Assembly (NCBI GenBank): GCA_964504455.1
Contig: CAZDDY010000009.1
Coordinates: forward strand, 1-17,092
DNA: 17,092 bases
Source: CAZDDY01 sp964504455
Lineage (GTDB): Bacteria > Patescibacteriota > Minisyncoccia > Phycocordibacterales > UBA9973
Reading direction: 5' to 3'
The translations under genes were made by a program, and so were the position numbers. Of this stretch, positions 6,572 through 13,216 are shown in pieces; the stretch's first letter is position 1, and every line of letters starts with the position of its first letter. The notes beneath the pieces were generated by a model, which saw only the letters and a list, made by a program, of their open reading frames with translations, did no database searches and was not told the origin of the DNA.

Positions 6572-7192
6572 ATGTCAGATCAAACAACACCAACAACAGA
6601 ACAAGTAATACCAAAAAAGCCGTCAGCAGGACGTGGTGGTAAAATGGGCGGGCAACGTTCTTCAGGAAATGGTAAAGGAGGAGGACAGGGAAGACGAGGC
6701 GGAGGCAATCGTCCGAATTTTGAGCGTGCAAAACCAGAATTTGAACAACGAATCATAGGTATCAGGCGAGTAACTCGTGTGGTCGCCGGTGGAAGACGAA
6801 TGTCATTTGCTGTTTCTATCGTTATTGGAGACAAAAAGGGGACAGTTGGTCTTGGCACAGGAAAGGCAGGAGATACAGCACTTGCAATAACAAAAGCACT
6901 TCGAAGTGCACGAAAGAACCTTTTGAAACTTCACCTCACAAAAGAATTGTCACTTCCTTCTAGTGTTTCTGCAAAATATGGAAGCGCGCGAGTGATGATT
7001 ATGCCAAACAAAGGAAAAGGGCTTGTTGCTGGATCTGCTGCCCGAGATATTTTAAATCTTGCAGGTGTAAAGAATGTAACATCTAAGTATCACTCCGGAA
7101 CGAAAAATAAGTTAAACAACGCACGTGCTGCAATGCTTGCACTTATGCAAGTCGCAACAAAGACTTCAAAGGTAGTGAGAGAAGAAGAATAG
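6572..7192 (+). CDS. rpsE: 30S ribosomal protein uS5 with a Gly/Arg-rich N-terminal extension
   Basis: A protein of the mRNA entry and decoding region, important for fidelity. At 206 residues it is about 40 longer than E. coli uS5 (167). The extra length is an N-terminal tail (residues 1-50) that begins with Thr/Pro and becomes a low-complexity Gly/Arg/Gln/Asn stretch, likely disordered and RNA-binding. The dsRBD-like S5 domain starts at about 56 (FEQRIIGIRRVTRVVAGGRR) and continues VGLGTGKAGDTALAITKA. The C-terminal domain has MIMPNKGKGLVAGSAARDIL and the Lys/Asn-rich segment that corresponds to the family GS.NP.N motif. uL30, which normally follows uS5, is absent; uL15 begins nine bases after the stop. 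Confidence 0.96.
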   Translation: MSDQTTPTTEQVIPKKPSAGRGGKMGGQRSSGNGKGGGQGRRGGGNRPNFERAKPEFEQRIIGIRRVTRVVAGGRRMSFAVSIVIGDKKGTVGLGTGKAGDTALAITKALRSARKNLLKLHLTKELSLPSSVSAKYGSARVMIMPNKGKGLVAGSAARDILNLAGVKNVTSKYHSGTKNKLNNARAAMLALMQVATKTSKVVREEE

Positions 7193-7201
7193 AGTTAGAA
7201 T

Positions 7202-7633
7202 ATGCAAATCCATAACGTTACATCAAAAACAAAATCAAAGAAAAAGAAAATCGTTGGCCGTGGTGGTAAACGAGGAAAGACAGCTGGTCGTGGTACTAAA
7301 GGACAAAATGCTCGAGCGGGAAATAAGAAGCGTCCTGAGATGAGAGACATTTTAAAAAAGCTTCCGAAGCAACGTGGATATAAGTTTAAGAGCGTTCGCT
7401 TGCAACCTTCTTCTGTAACACTTCTACAAATTGATAAGATTTTTACCAGTGGTGAAACCGTAAACCCAAAAGTACTTGCTGAAAAAGGCGTGCGTGTTCA
7501 TACAGGCACAACCATTGGACGAGTAAAGATTTTGGGAACCGGAGAACTTACTAAGCCACTTACCTTTTCTCAGGTTATAATAACTAAGTCAGCAAAGGAT
7601 AAGATAGAAAAGGCTGGCGGTACTATTGCATAA
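7202..7633 (+). CDS. rplO: 50S ribosomal protein uL15
   Basis: An early-assembly 50S protein that threads into domain II-V rRNA. It is 143 residues, normal. The basic, Gly-rich N-terminal extension (VGRGGKRGKTAGRGTKGQNARAG, residues about 19-41) is diagnostic. The C-terminal globular domain ends GELTKPLTFSQVIITKSAKDKIEKAGG, the expected pattern. It lies directly after uS5 with no room for uL30, and secY starts ten bases later, as in most bacteria. Confidence 0.97.
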   Translation: MQIHNVTSKTKSKKKKIVGRGGKRGKTAGRGTKGQNARAGNKKRPEMRDILKKLPKQRGYKFKSVRLQPSSVTLLQIDKIFTSGETVNPKVLAEKGVRVHTGTTIGRVKILGTGELTKPLTFSQVIITKSAKDKIEKAGGTIA

Positions 7634-7643
7634 GCAATAAAAA

Positions 7644-8915
7644 ATGGATAAAACTTGGAAAAAAATAAAAATGTTTTTCAGTGACAGGCAACTTAGAAAT
7701 AGGTTTCTTTTCGTACTTGGTATGTTTGTGGTATTTCGTCTCCTAGCGACTATTGTTATTCCAGGCGTAGATGAAATTCAGCTTCAACGTTTTCTTCAAT
7801 CAAATAGCTTTTTCGGACTTCTTAATGTTTTCTCTGGCGGAGGCTTAGCACAACTTTCAATGGTTATGCTTGGAGTTGGTCCGTATATTACAGCATCGAT
7901 CATCATGCAACTTTTGACCGTTATGTTTCCAAATCTAAAAGCTATGTACCAAGATGAAGGAGAAATTGGGCGAAGGAAGTTCAGTATGTACACGAGATAT
8001 CTTGCAGTACCGATGGCATACCTTTCTGGTTTTGGACTTATGGTGTTGCTTGAACAACAAGGCGTACTTTCTGCTGTATCAATGTTTGAAAAATTTGCAG
8101 CACTTTCGGTTATCGTCGCAGGGTCAATGTTGCTTCTTTGGATTGGTGAACTGATCTCAGAATTCGGGCTTGGTAATGGCGTATCACTAATCATTTTTGC
8201 AGGTATAGCTGCAGCTATTCCGACACAGGTAAGTCAGTTTTTGTTTGTATATGATCCATCACAACTTCCAACAGTTCTTCTTTTCGGGGGAGTAGGTCTT
8301 TTAATGATTGCTCTTGTTGTATTTATTACGGAAGCAGAACGCCCTATCCCTGTCACATATGCTCGATTTTTACAAAATGGGCAGACCAGAGGTGGTGGCA
8401 CAAGCTATATTCCAATTCGTATAAACCAAGCAGGTGTTATGCCAATTATTTTTGCACTCTCAATTCTTCTTTTTCCTCAATTTATTGGAAATTTTCTTAA
8501 ATCATCAGCAAATGCAACCATAGCTTCAATCGGAACAAAAATGTCACTCTTTACTCAGGGGAGTGTGTTGTACATGATTTTGTATTTTGTACTTGTTTTT
8601 GTATTTACGTATTTTTATACAGCAGTTACATTTGATCCAAAGAAAATGGCTTCAAATCTCCAAAAAAATAGTGCATTTATCCCAGGCATTCGTCCAGGGG
8701 AAGCAACGGAGGGCTATGTTGGGAAAATAGTAGCAAGAATTACATTTATTGGAGGGCTTTTCTTGGCAGTGGTAGCAATCATTCCACTTCTTATACAGCA
8801 ATTTTCAGGCATTACTACAATTGCTATTGGAGGAACAGCACTTTTGATCGTTGTCTCAGTGATCGTAGATTTACTTAAGAAAGCCGACGCACAATTATCA
8901 ATGAAGGAATATTAA
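7644..8915 (+). CDS. secY: Preprotein translocase channel subunit SecY
   Basis: The membrane pore of the Sec translocon, which exports signal-peptide proteins such as the surface protein at 2722-3699 and inserts membrane proteins. At 423 residues with ten hydrophobic segments it is a full-length SecY. Recognisable parts: N-terminal amphipathic helix with RNRFLFVLGMFVVFRL (TM1); plug and TM2a, FSGGGLAQLSMVMLGVGPYI; GELISEFGLGNGVSLIIFAGI (TM4-5); PIPVTYA with TSYIPIRINQAGVMPIIFA (C4 loop to TM7); and C5 loop PKKMASNLQKNSAFIPGIRPGEAT. It is the last gene of its ribosomal cluster and is followed at once by a strong terminator. Confidence 0.98.
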   Translation: MDKTWKKIKMFFSDRQLRNRFLFVLGMFVVFRLLATIVIPGVDEIQLQRFLQSNSFFGLLNVFSGGGLAQLSMVMLGVGPYITASIIMQLLTVMFPNLKAMYQDEGEIGRRKFSMYTRYLAVPMAYLSGFGLMVLLEQQGVLSAVSMFEKFAALSVIVAGSMLLLWIGELISEFGLGNGVSLIIFAGIAAAIPTQVSQFLFVYDPSQLPTVLLFGGVGLLMIALVVFITEAERPIPVTYARFLQNGQTRGGGTSYIPIRINQAGVMPIIFALSILLFPQFIGNFLKSSANATIASIGTKMSLFTQGSVLYMILYFVLVFVFTYFYTAVTFDPKKMASNLQKNSAFIPGIRPGEATEGYVGKIVARITFIGGLFLAVVAIIPLLIQQFSGITTIAIGGTALLIVVSVIVDLLKKADAQLSMKEY

Positions 8916-8919
8916 AATC

Positions 8920-8944
8920 CCCCGAGAAGTCGGGGTATTTTTTT
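8920..8944 (+). terminator. Rho-independent terminator after secY
   Basis: CCCCGA (8920-8925), loop GAAG, TCGGGG (8930-8935), then a seven-T run at 8938-8944. It starts five bases after the secY stop and ends the uS14-secY transcript. An extended -10 for adk begins two bases after the T-run. Confidence 0.9.
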
Positions 8945-8945
8945 G

Positions 8946-8954
8946 TGTTATAGT
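8946..8954 (+). promoter_or_regulatory. Extended -10 promoter for adk-pyrH-map, probably leaderless
   Basis: TGT followed by TATAGT (five of six matches to TATAAT). The expected start, about 7 nt downstream, is within one or two bases of the adk ATG at 8963. No -35 is seen (AAGTCG at 16 bp), so activity would rest on the TGn extension. Confidence 0.5.
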
Positions 8955-8962
8955 AAAAGAGG

Positions 8963-9559
8963 ATGATAGATAAACCACTTATAATATTTTTTATCGGTCG
9001 CTCAGGTTCCGGAAAGGGGACACAATACCAACTGCTCAAAGAGTATCTTTCCACGATCGACAAGAGAGAGATATTCGCTTTTGAAATGGGTAAAGCATAT
9101 AGGGATTTTTTGGCAATTGAAAATAATCTGGGTGCAGCGATTGGTAAACACTTATACGATACAGGTCGGCTCATGCCGAACTTTATAACAAGTTCATTTT
9201 TTGTTACGCATATTTTACTTGAGTTAAAAAAAGATCAACATCTTTTTATTGATGGCTATCCGAGATCTATTCCTCAACTGGAAGAGCTAAATAAGTTGAT
9301 CGAATACTATGGTTTTGAAAAGAGCATAGTACTTGATATAGATGTTCCTGAAGAAGAAGTCAAGGCGCGCATGTTGTTGCGTGGGCGTCGAGATGATACA
9401 GTAGCTGCTATCGAAAACAGGTTCGCATACTATCGTACTGATATATTGCCAGTAATTGAAATATTAAAGAACGATGCCCATTATCAATATATTAAAATTG
9501 ACGGAATGCCAACCCCAGAAGAAATTCACGAGGATATAAAAAAGAAGCTTGGTATTTAA
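8963..9559 (+). CDS. adk: Adenylate kinase, short-LID and divergent
   Basis: Interconverts ATP + AMP and two ADP. The protein is 198 residues. The P-loop is GRSGSGKGT at 12-20. The AMP-binding half is recognisable but altered: the usual STGDMLR is EMGKAYR here, and DGFPRT appears as DGYPRS. The Arg-rich segment LRGRRDDTVAAIENRFAYY corresponds to the family RxDDTxEVIxxRLxxY. The LID is the short form without zinc Cys residues. Position after secY and before map is the ancestral arrangement for adk, which supports the call. A GAGG directly against the ATG is too close to act as a normal Shine-Dalgarno sequence. pyrH follows by three bases. A related nucleoside monophosphate kinase is the only alternative. 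Confidence 0.88.
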   Translation: MIDKPLIIFFIGRSGSGKGTQYQLLKEYLSTIDKREIFAFEMGKAYRDFLAIENNLGAAIGKHLYDTGRLMPNFITSSFFVTHILLELKKDQHLFIDGYPRSIPQLEELNKLIEYYGFEKSIVLDIDVPEEEVKARMLLRGRRDDTVAAIENRFAYYRTDILPVIEILKNDAHYQYIKIDGMPTPEEIHEDIKKKLGI

Positions 9560-9562
9560 TAT

Positions 9563-10252
9563 ATGGATAAAACAAAACGCATCATTATATCCTTGGGAGG
9601 GTCACTCATAGTGGGAGATGAGGTGCGAGTGGCATTTTTAAAATCATTTAGAGATTTTATTGTTAAAAAAATTGATGAAGGTTTTACCTTCGGGCTTTTT
9701 GTTGGTGGCGGAAGAACTGCGAGAAATTATGTCTCAAGTCTTTCAGAGCTTAGAAATGTTTCAAATGATGAAAAAGACTGGCTTGGCATCTATGCAACAC
9801 GATTAAATGCGCAACTAGTAAAAACAATGTTCGGAGAGCTTGCCTATGAGGAAATAATTACTGACCCAACGGTTGTTCCAATAACAGATAAGCCTATTAT
9901 TGTCGGAGCGGGGTGGAAACCAGGTTGGAGTACGGATTATCCTCCAGTAGAGTTTGCGGTTCAAAATCAGATAGCAGAAGTTATTAATCTTTCAAATATA
10001 GATTATGTCTATTCTGATGATCCGAAAGTAAATCCAGAAGCAGTAAAACTTGAAGATATCTCTTGGGAAGAATATTGGAAAATTATTCCAGAAACATGGA
10101 CTCCAGGGATGCATGCACCATTTGATCCTATCGCTTCAAAAAAAGCTGGGGAAAATGACATCACAGTATCTGCCATAAATGGAGAAAAGCTCGAGGAGCT
10201 TGATAAGTGTTTACGCGGCGAAAGTTTCCTAGGCACAAAAATGCATCCATAA
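9563..10252 (+). CDS. pyrH: UMP kinase, archaeal-type amino-acid-kinase fold
   Basis: Phosphorylates UMP to UDP in pyrimidine nucleotide synthesis. The 229-residue protein has the amino-acid kinase fold: IIISLGGS (7-14) instead of the bacterial LKLSGE, a GGG nucleotide-binding turn at 48-50, GIYATRLNAQL (75-85), the acceptor-site segment VGAGWKPGWSTDYPPVEFA (114-132), and YVYSDDPKVNPEA (148-160). The GGS start, ATRLNA and the G-x-x-PG-x-STD segment are the pattern of the archaeal PyrH branch rather than the hexameric bacterial enzyme. Thr-Asp after Ser123 are the expected UMP/ATP contact residues. It is inserted between adk and map, a place where bacteria do not normally have pyrH, and the gaps (3 and 8 bp) show a single operon. 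A related kinase of the same fold is possible but less likely. Confidence 0.82.
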   Translation: MDKTKRIIISLGGSLIVGDEVRVAFLKSFRDFIVKKIDEGFTFGLFVGGGRTARNYVSSLSELRNVSNDEKDWLGIYATRLNAQLVKTMFGELAYEEIITDPTVVPITDKPIIVGAGWKPGWSTDYPPVEFAVQNQIAEVINLSNIDYVYSDDPKVNPEAVKLEDISWEEYWKIIPETWTPGMHAPFDPIASKKAGENDITVSAINGEKLEELDKCLRGESFLGTKMHP

Positions 10253-10260
10253 AATATCTC

Positions 10261-11028
10261 ATGGTGACTTTAAAGACAAAAAAAGAAATAGAAATTCTTA
10301 GAGAAGGAGGCAAGCGTTTGGCAAAAATTTTAAAGATCATTTCAAAAGAAGTAAAACCGGGTGTTTCGGCACTTTTCCTTGATGAGTACGCAGAGAAATT
10401 AATCAAAAAGGGAGGAGATATTCCTGCATTTAAACACTTTAAGCCCGATTTACACTCAAGACCTTTTCCGCATAGTCTTTGTGTTTCTGTAAATGGAGAA
10501 GTCGTGCACGGAATGGCAAAAAAAGAAAAGATTTTGAAAGAAGGAGATATAGTCTCACTTGATCTTGGGCTCGTACATAAAAATCTTTTTACTGATCATG
10601 CAATTACTGTTCCTGTTGGTGTAATCTCAAAAGAAAAACAGAAACTTATTGATATTACAAGAGAGGCAATGATGGAAGGAATTAAAGTTGCAAAAGCAGG
10701 AAACAGGGTAGGTGATATAGGATATACAATAGAGAGTTTTGTGAAACCACATGGCTATGGAATAGTGCAAGAACTTGCTGGGCATGGGGTAGGATACACG
10801 GTACATGAAGATCCGTATATCCCAAATTATGGAAGGAAAGGATCAGGGATTGTCTTACGAGAAGGCATGGTTGTTGCTATTGAACCTATGTTTACTCTCG
10901 GCAAAAGAGCAATACGGGTGCTTTCTGATGGATATACTGTTGTGACAAAAGATGGTAAACCAGCAGCTCATTTTGAGCATACAATTGTAGTTACAAAGAA
11001 AGGAGGAGTGGTTTTAACCAAGATTTGA
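10261..11028 (+). CDS. map: Methionine aminopeptidase type I
   Basis: Removes the initiator methionine from nascent proteins at the ribosome. With the start at 10261 it is 255 residues. An in-frame start at 10207 would overlap pyrH and add unrelated sequence. All five dinuclear-metal ligands are present: Asp101 (SLDLG), Asp112 (FTDHA), His175 (AGHGVG), Glu208 (AIEPM) and Glu239 (FEHTIVVT). His83 (VNGEVVHG) matches the catalytic His79 of the E. coli enzyme. Metal-ligand spacing is identical to E. coli with an offset of four. There is no N-terminal zinc-finger extension. The stop TGA (11026-11028) lies inside the -35 box of the next promoter, so the operon ends without an obvious terminator unless the hairpin at 11059-11074 serves. 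Confidence 0.96.
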   Translation: MVTLKTKKEIEILREGGKRLAKILKIISKEVKPGVSALFLDEYAEKLIKKGGDIPAFKHFKPDLHSRPFPHSLCVSVNGEVVHGMAKKEKILKEGDIVSLDLGLVHKNLFTDHAITVPVGVISKEKQKLIDITREAMMEGIKVAKAGNRVGDIGYTIESFVKPHGYGIVQELAGHGVGYTVHEDPYIPNYGRKGSGIVLREGMVVAIEPMFTLGKRAIRVLSDGYTVVTKDGKPAAHFEHTIVVTKKGGVVLTKI

Positions 11029-11052
11029 CAAAAAACCCTTATTTGCTAGTAT
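11025..11052 (+). promoter_or_regulatory. Promoter of the uS19-uL5 ribosomal operon
   Basis: A perfect TTGACA (11025-11030) overlaps the map stop codon. A 16-bp spacer ending in TGC leads to TAGTAT (11047-11052, four of six plus the TGn extension). Layout and spacing match the promoter at 3708-3735. Transcription should start near 11059, giving a leader of about 155 nt before uS19, unlike the near-leaderless transcripts elsewhere in the window. Confidence 0.82.
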
Positions 11053-11213
11053 GTTCGTAGCTCTCACAAGAGCTCTTTTATTTAGGACTTTAATGGTAAA
11101 AACACACTGTTTTTATTCATAAGCCACTGGGACGAATTCCACGTGGAATAAAGGAGTCAAAAAATAACTGCTTGCATAAGAATAATTCTTAATCACAAGA
11201 AGATATTTAATTC
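11053..11213 (+). promoter_or_regulatory. Structured 5' leader of the uS19 operon (candidate cis-regulatory RNA)
   Basis: Between the promoter and uS19 lies about 155 nt with four inverted repeats: AGCTCT/AGAGCT at 11059-11074, right at the predicted 5' end and followed by CTTTTATTT; TAAAAACA/TGTTTTTA at 11097-11115; the 14-bp palindrome ATTCCACGTGGAAT at 11136-11149; and TAAGA/TCTTA at 11177-11191. A nine-codon frame (ATG at 11093, stop at 11120-11122; MVKTHCFYS) overlaps the second hairpin. GGAG at 11153-11156 is a rare Shine-Dalgarno-like core but is about 58 bases from uS19 and has no start after it. Ribosomal operons are usually controlled by a product binding such a leader; which product, if any, is unknown here. 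The first hairpin might instead be the map terminator. Confidence 0.55.
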
Positions 11214-11564
11214 ATGTCACGATCACTAAAAAAAGGCCCATATGTAGATGAGCGTTTGCTCAAGAAGATTGAAGGAAAAGATCCGCTTAAAACTGCGGCT
11301 ATTAAAACATGGGCTCGCCGAAGTCAGATTTCTCCAGAGATGATCGGGTTCACTTTTGGTGTACACAATGGACGACAACATCTTGAAGTATTAGTTACTG
11401 AAGATATGGTAGGGCACCGGTTGGGAGAATTTTCTCCAACACGTAAATTCAACAGACATGGAGGTAAAATGCAAAAAGAAATTGATGCTAAGAAGAAAGA
11501 AGCTGAAATCTCCGCTGCAAAAGCTGCCAAAGCAACAACAGAGAGTGCAGGAGCTAAGAAATAA
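11214..11564 (+). CDS. rpsS: 30S ribosomal protein uS19 with an Ala/Lys-rich C-terminal tail
   Basis: A small-subunit head protein that pairs with uS13 near the A site. The core is canonical: MSRSLKKGPYVDERLLKKIE at the start, KTWARRSQISPEMIGFTFGVHNGRQHLEV in the middle, and GHRLGEFSPTRKFNRHG. At 116 residues it is about 24 longer than the usual 92. The extra is a C-terminal tail rich in Lys, Ala, Glu and Thr (residues about 84-116), likely disordered. It is the first gene of this ribosomal block. The usual upstream neighbour, uL2, is not in the window. uL22 follows after two bases. Confidence 0.97.
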   Translation: MSRSLKKGPYVDERLLKKIEGKDPLKTAAIKTWARRSQISPEMIGFTFGVHNGRQHLEVLVTEDMVGHRLGEFSPTRKFNRHGGKMQKEIDAKKKEAEISAAKAAKATTESAGAKK

Positions 11565-11566
11565 TT

Positions 11567-11935
11567 ATGAAAGCAACACTACCAAATTATCGACAAGCAC
11601 CAAGAAAAGTCAGACTAGTTACTGACCTTATTAAAGGTAAAAAAGTAGTTGATGCAGATACCGAGCTATCTTTTTTGGTTAAGCGTGCAGCAGAGCCAAT
11701 TCAGAAACTTTTAAAGAGTGCAATTGCGAATGCAGAGAAACAAGGCTTAAACAAAGAAGATTTGTATATTAAAAGTGTCACAGTAAACAAAGGCACAGTT
11801 TTAAAACGCTATATGCCACGAGCCTTTGGAAGAGCCTCACAGATTTTAAAGCGTTCAAGTCATTTAGAAATTGAGCTTGCAGTAAAAGAAGAAAAAGAGT
11901 CAAAGAAAAAGAAAGTATCAAAGAGTAAGAAATAA
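11567..11935 (+). CDS. rplV: 50S ribosomal protein uL22
   Basis: Lines the nascent-peptide exit tunnel with a long beta hairpin. It is 122 residues including a Lys/Ser-rich tail. The N-terminal pattern NYRQAPRKVRLVTDLIKGK is the family signature (usually SPRKVRLVADLIRGK). The tunnel-hairpin segment KSVTVNKGTVLKRYMPRAFGRASQILKRSSH matches the conserved PRAxGRAxxIxKRxSH. The tail KEEKESKKKKVSKSKK is a variable extension. It lies 2 bp after uS19 and 1 bp before uS3. Confidence 0.97.
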   Translation: MKATLPNYRQAPRKVRLVTDLIKGKKVVDADTELSFLVKRAAEPIQKLLKSAIANAEKQGLNKEDLYIKSVTVNKGTVLKRYMPRAFGRASQILKRSSHLEIELAVKEEKESKKKKVSKSKK

Positions 11936-11936
11936 T

Positions 11937-12599
11937 ATGTCAAAAATAGTACATCCATATGCACATCGTCTCGTCATACTTCGTGATTGGAAATCACGTT
12001 GGTTTGCGCAAGACAAAAAATATACTGAACTTTTGAAAGTTGATACTCTTTTGCGTGAATATCTTGAAAAAAAGCTTCGTGGTTTTTATGTTTCTTCAAT
12101 TGAAATTGAAAGAAGCCAAAAAGCTACTCGTATCGTTCTTCGTACTTCTCGCCCAGGAATGCTTATTGGGCGAAACGGTGAGGGAACACTCAAGCTGAAG
12201 AATGATGTTCTAAAATTTCTTAAGAAACACGGTGTTAAAATAACTGATGATGTAAAACTTGATGTTATTGAAGTCACAAATCCTGATGCAGATGCACGAA
12301 TCGTTGCATTCTCAATAGCTGAAGCTCTTGAGAAACGTATGACATACCGAAGAGTTATGAAACAAACTGTTGAAAAAATCATGGGTGTCCGAGGAGTGGA
12401 AGGAGTGAGAATAGTTATTGGTGGACGACTAGGTGGTGCTGAAATTGCAACTTATGAAGAATTAAAAAGAGGATCCATTCCACTTCAGACATTTCGCGCA
12501 GATATAGATTTCGCTCGAGAAAGAGCACACCTACCATACGGAGATCTAGGTATAAAGGTTTGGATTAATCGAGGAGAAATTTTCGAAAAGAAAGGATAA
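11937..12599 (+). CDS. rpsC: 30S ribosomal protein uS3
   Basis: Forms the mRNA entry channel with uS4 and uS5. It is 220 residues, in the normal range. The N-terminal segment is KIVHPYAHRLVILRDWKSRWFAQD, where the family usually has HPxGxRLGxxxxWxSxWYA. The type II KH domain follows with the GRNG turn (LIGRNGEGTLKLKNDVLKFL, about residues 76-95). The C-terminal domain contains GVRGVEGVRIVIGGRLGGAEIA and FRADIDFARERAHLPYGDLGIKVWI, close to the family consensus. The HPxG glycine is Ala here. It is co-transcribed, with uL22 one base upstream and uL16 nine bases downstream. Confidence 0.98.
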   Translation: MSKIVHPYAHRLVILRDWKSRWFAQDKKYTELLKVDTLLREYLEKKLRGFYVSSIEIERSQKATRIVLRTSRPGMLIGRNGEGTLKLKNDVLKFLKKHGVKITDDVKLDVIEVTNPDADARIVAFSIAEALEKRMTYRRVMKQTVEKIMGVRGVEGVRIVIGGRLGGAEIATYEELKRGSIPLQTFRADIDFARERAHLPYGDLGIKVWINRGEIFEKKG

Positions 12600-12608
12600 G
12601 AGTTTAAT

Positions 12609-13031
12609 ATGTTAATTCCAAAGAAAGTAAAACATAGAAAATGGCAAACAGGCCGAAAGAACAAGGAGAAATACTCTCGGGCTGATACTCGTGGAACGAC
12701 ACTTTCATTTGGTTCTTTTGGGTTGAAAGCTGAAACACAGTCACGTATGACATCAAACCAGATTGAGTCTGCTCGAAAGGCGCTCTCACGACAACTTACA
12801 AAAGTTGGACGTGTCTGGATTAGAATTTTTCCAGATAGACCTGTTACTCAAAAGGCAGAACAAGTAGGTATGGGAAAAGGAAAAGGCGATCCAAAAGGGT
12901 ACTGTTTCGAAGTATTACCTGGAAGAATTATTTTTGAAGTAGATGGTGTTGATGAAAAAGTTGCGAAGGAAGCACTTCGAAAGGCTGGCACAAAACTTCC
13001 AGTTAAAACTCGTATTATTAGTAGAGTATAG
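12609..13031 (+). CDS. rplP: 50S ribosomal protein uL16
   Basis: Sits by the peptidyl-transferase centre and positions A-site tRNA. It is 140 residues, normal. It begins MLIPKKVKHRKWQTGRKN, matching MLxPKRxKxRKxxRGR, and carries the A-site loop region RIFPDRPVTQKAEQVGMGKGKGDP, the uL16 signature (the usual motif reads KPxxxRMGKGKG). It ends with AKEALRKAGTKLPVKTRII. The start is preceded by TTAAT; the GGA at 12594-12596 is inside uS3 and about a dozen bases away. Confidence 0.97.
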   Translation: MLIPKKVKHRKWQTGRKNKEKYSRADTRGTTLSFGSFGLKAETQSRMTSNQIESARKALSRQLTKVGRVWIRIFPDRPVTQKAEQVGMGKGKGDPKGYCFEVLPGRIIFEVDGVDEKVAKEALRKAGTKLPVKTRIISRV

Positions 13032-13036
13032 AAGAT

Positions 13037-13213
13037 ATGGCAAAGATGAAAGAATATACAACTGAAGAAATGAATGCAAAACTTCTAGAAGCTCGCGAAA
13101 TTGTACGTAAATTTAAGGCGTCTTTTCCAGGATCAAGCGAGAGAAACCTTAAAGAATACAGAGAAGCAAAGAAAACAGTCGCACAGCTTCTTACTAAAAT
13201 GAATCAAAAATAA
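13037..13213 (+). CDS. rpmC: 50S ribosomal protein uL29
   Basis: A small protein at the exit-tunnel rim, part of the docking site for signal recognition particle and trigger factor. It is a short frame of 58 residues. The product begins MAKMKEYTTEEMNAKLLEAR and is almost wholly alpha-helical, with the family pattern of an N-terminal ELxxK-like helix and a C-terminal REAKKTVAQLLTKM (usual form: ARIKTVLRE). Position between uL16 and uS17 is the universal location of rpmC, and the gaps (5 and 3 bp) leave no room for another gene. Sequence divergence is high, but synteny and length make the call firm. Confidence 0.92.
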   Translation: MAKMKEYTTEEMNAKLLEAREIVRKFKASFPGSSERNLKEYREAKKTVAQLLTKMNQK

Positions 13214-13216
13214 TTT

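Noticed and set aside
10207..10260. Longer map start inside pyrH
   Set aside because: The extension overlaps pyrH by 46 bases and adds sequence unlike methionine aminopeptidases; the start at 10261 gives E. coli-like spacing of all metal ligands.
11026..11028. TGA read as glycine (genetic code 25 of some CPR groups)
   Set aside because: TGA ends map exactly at the family's usual C-terminus, and no conserved gene contains an internal TGA.
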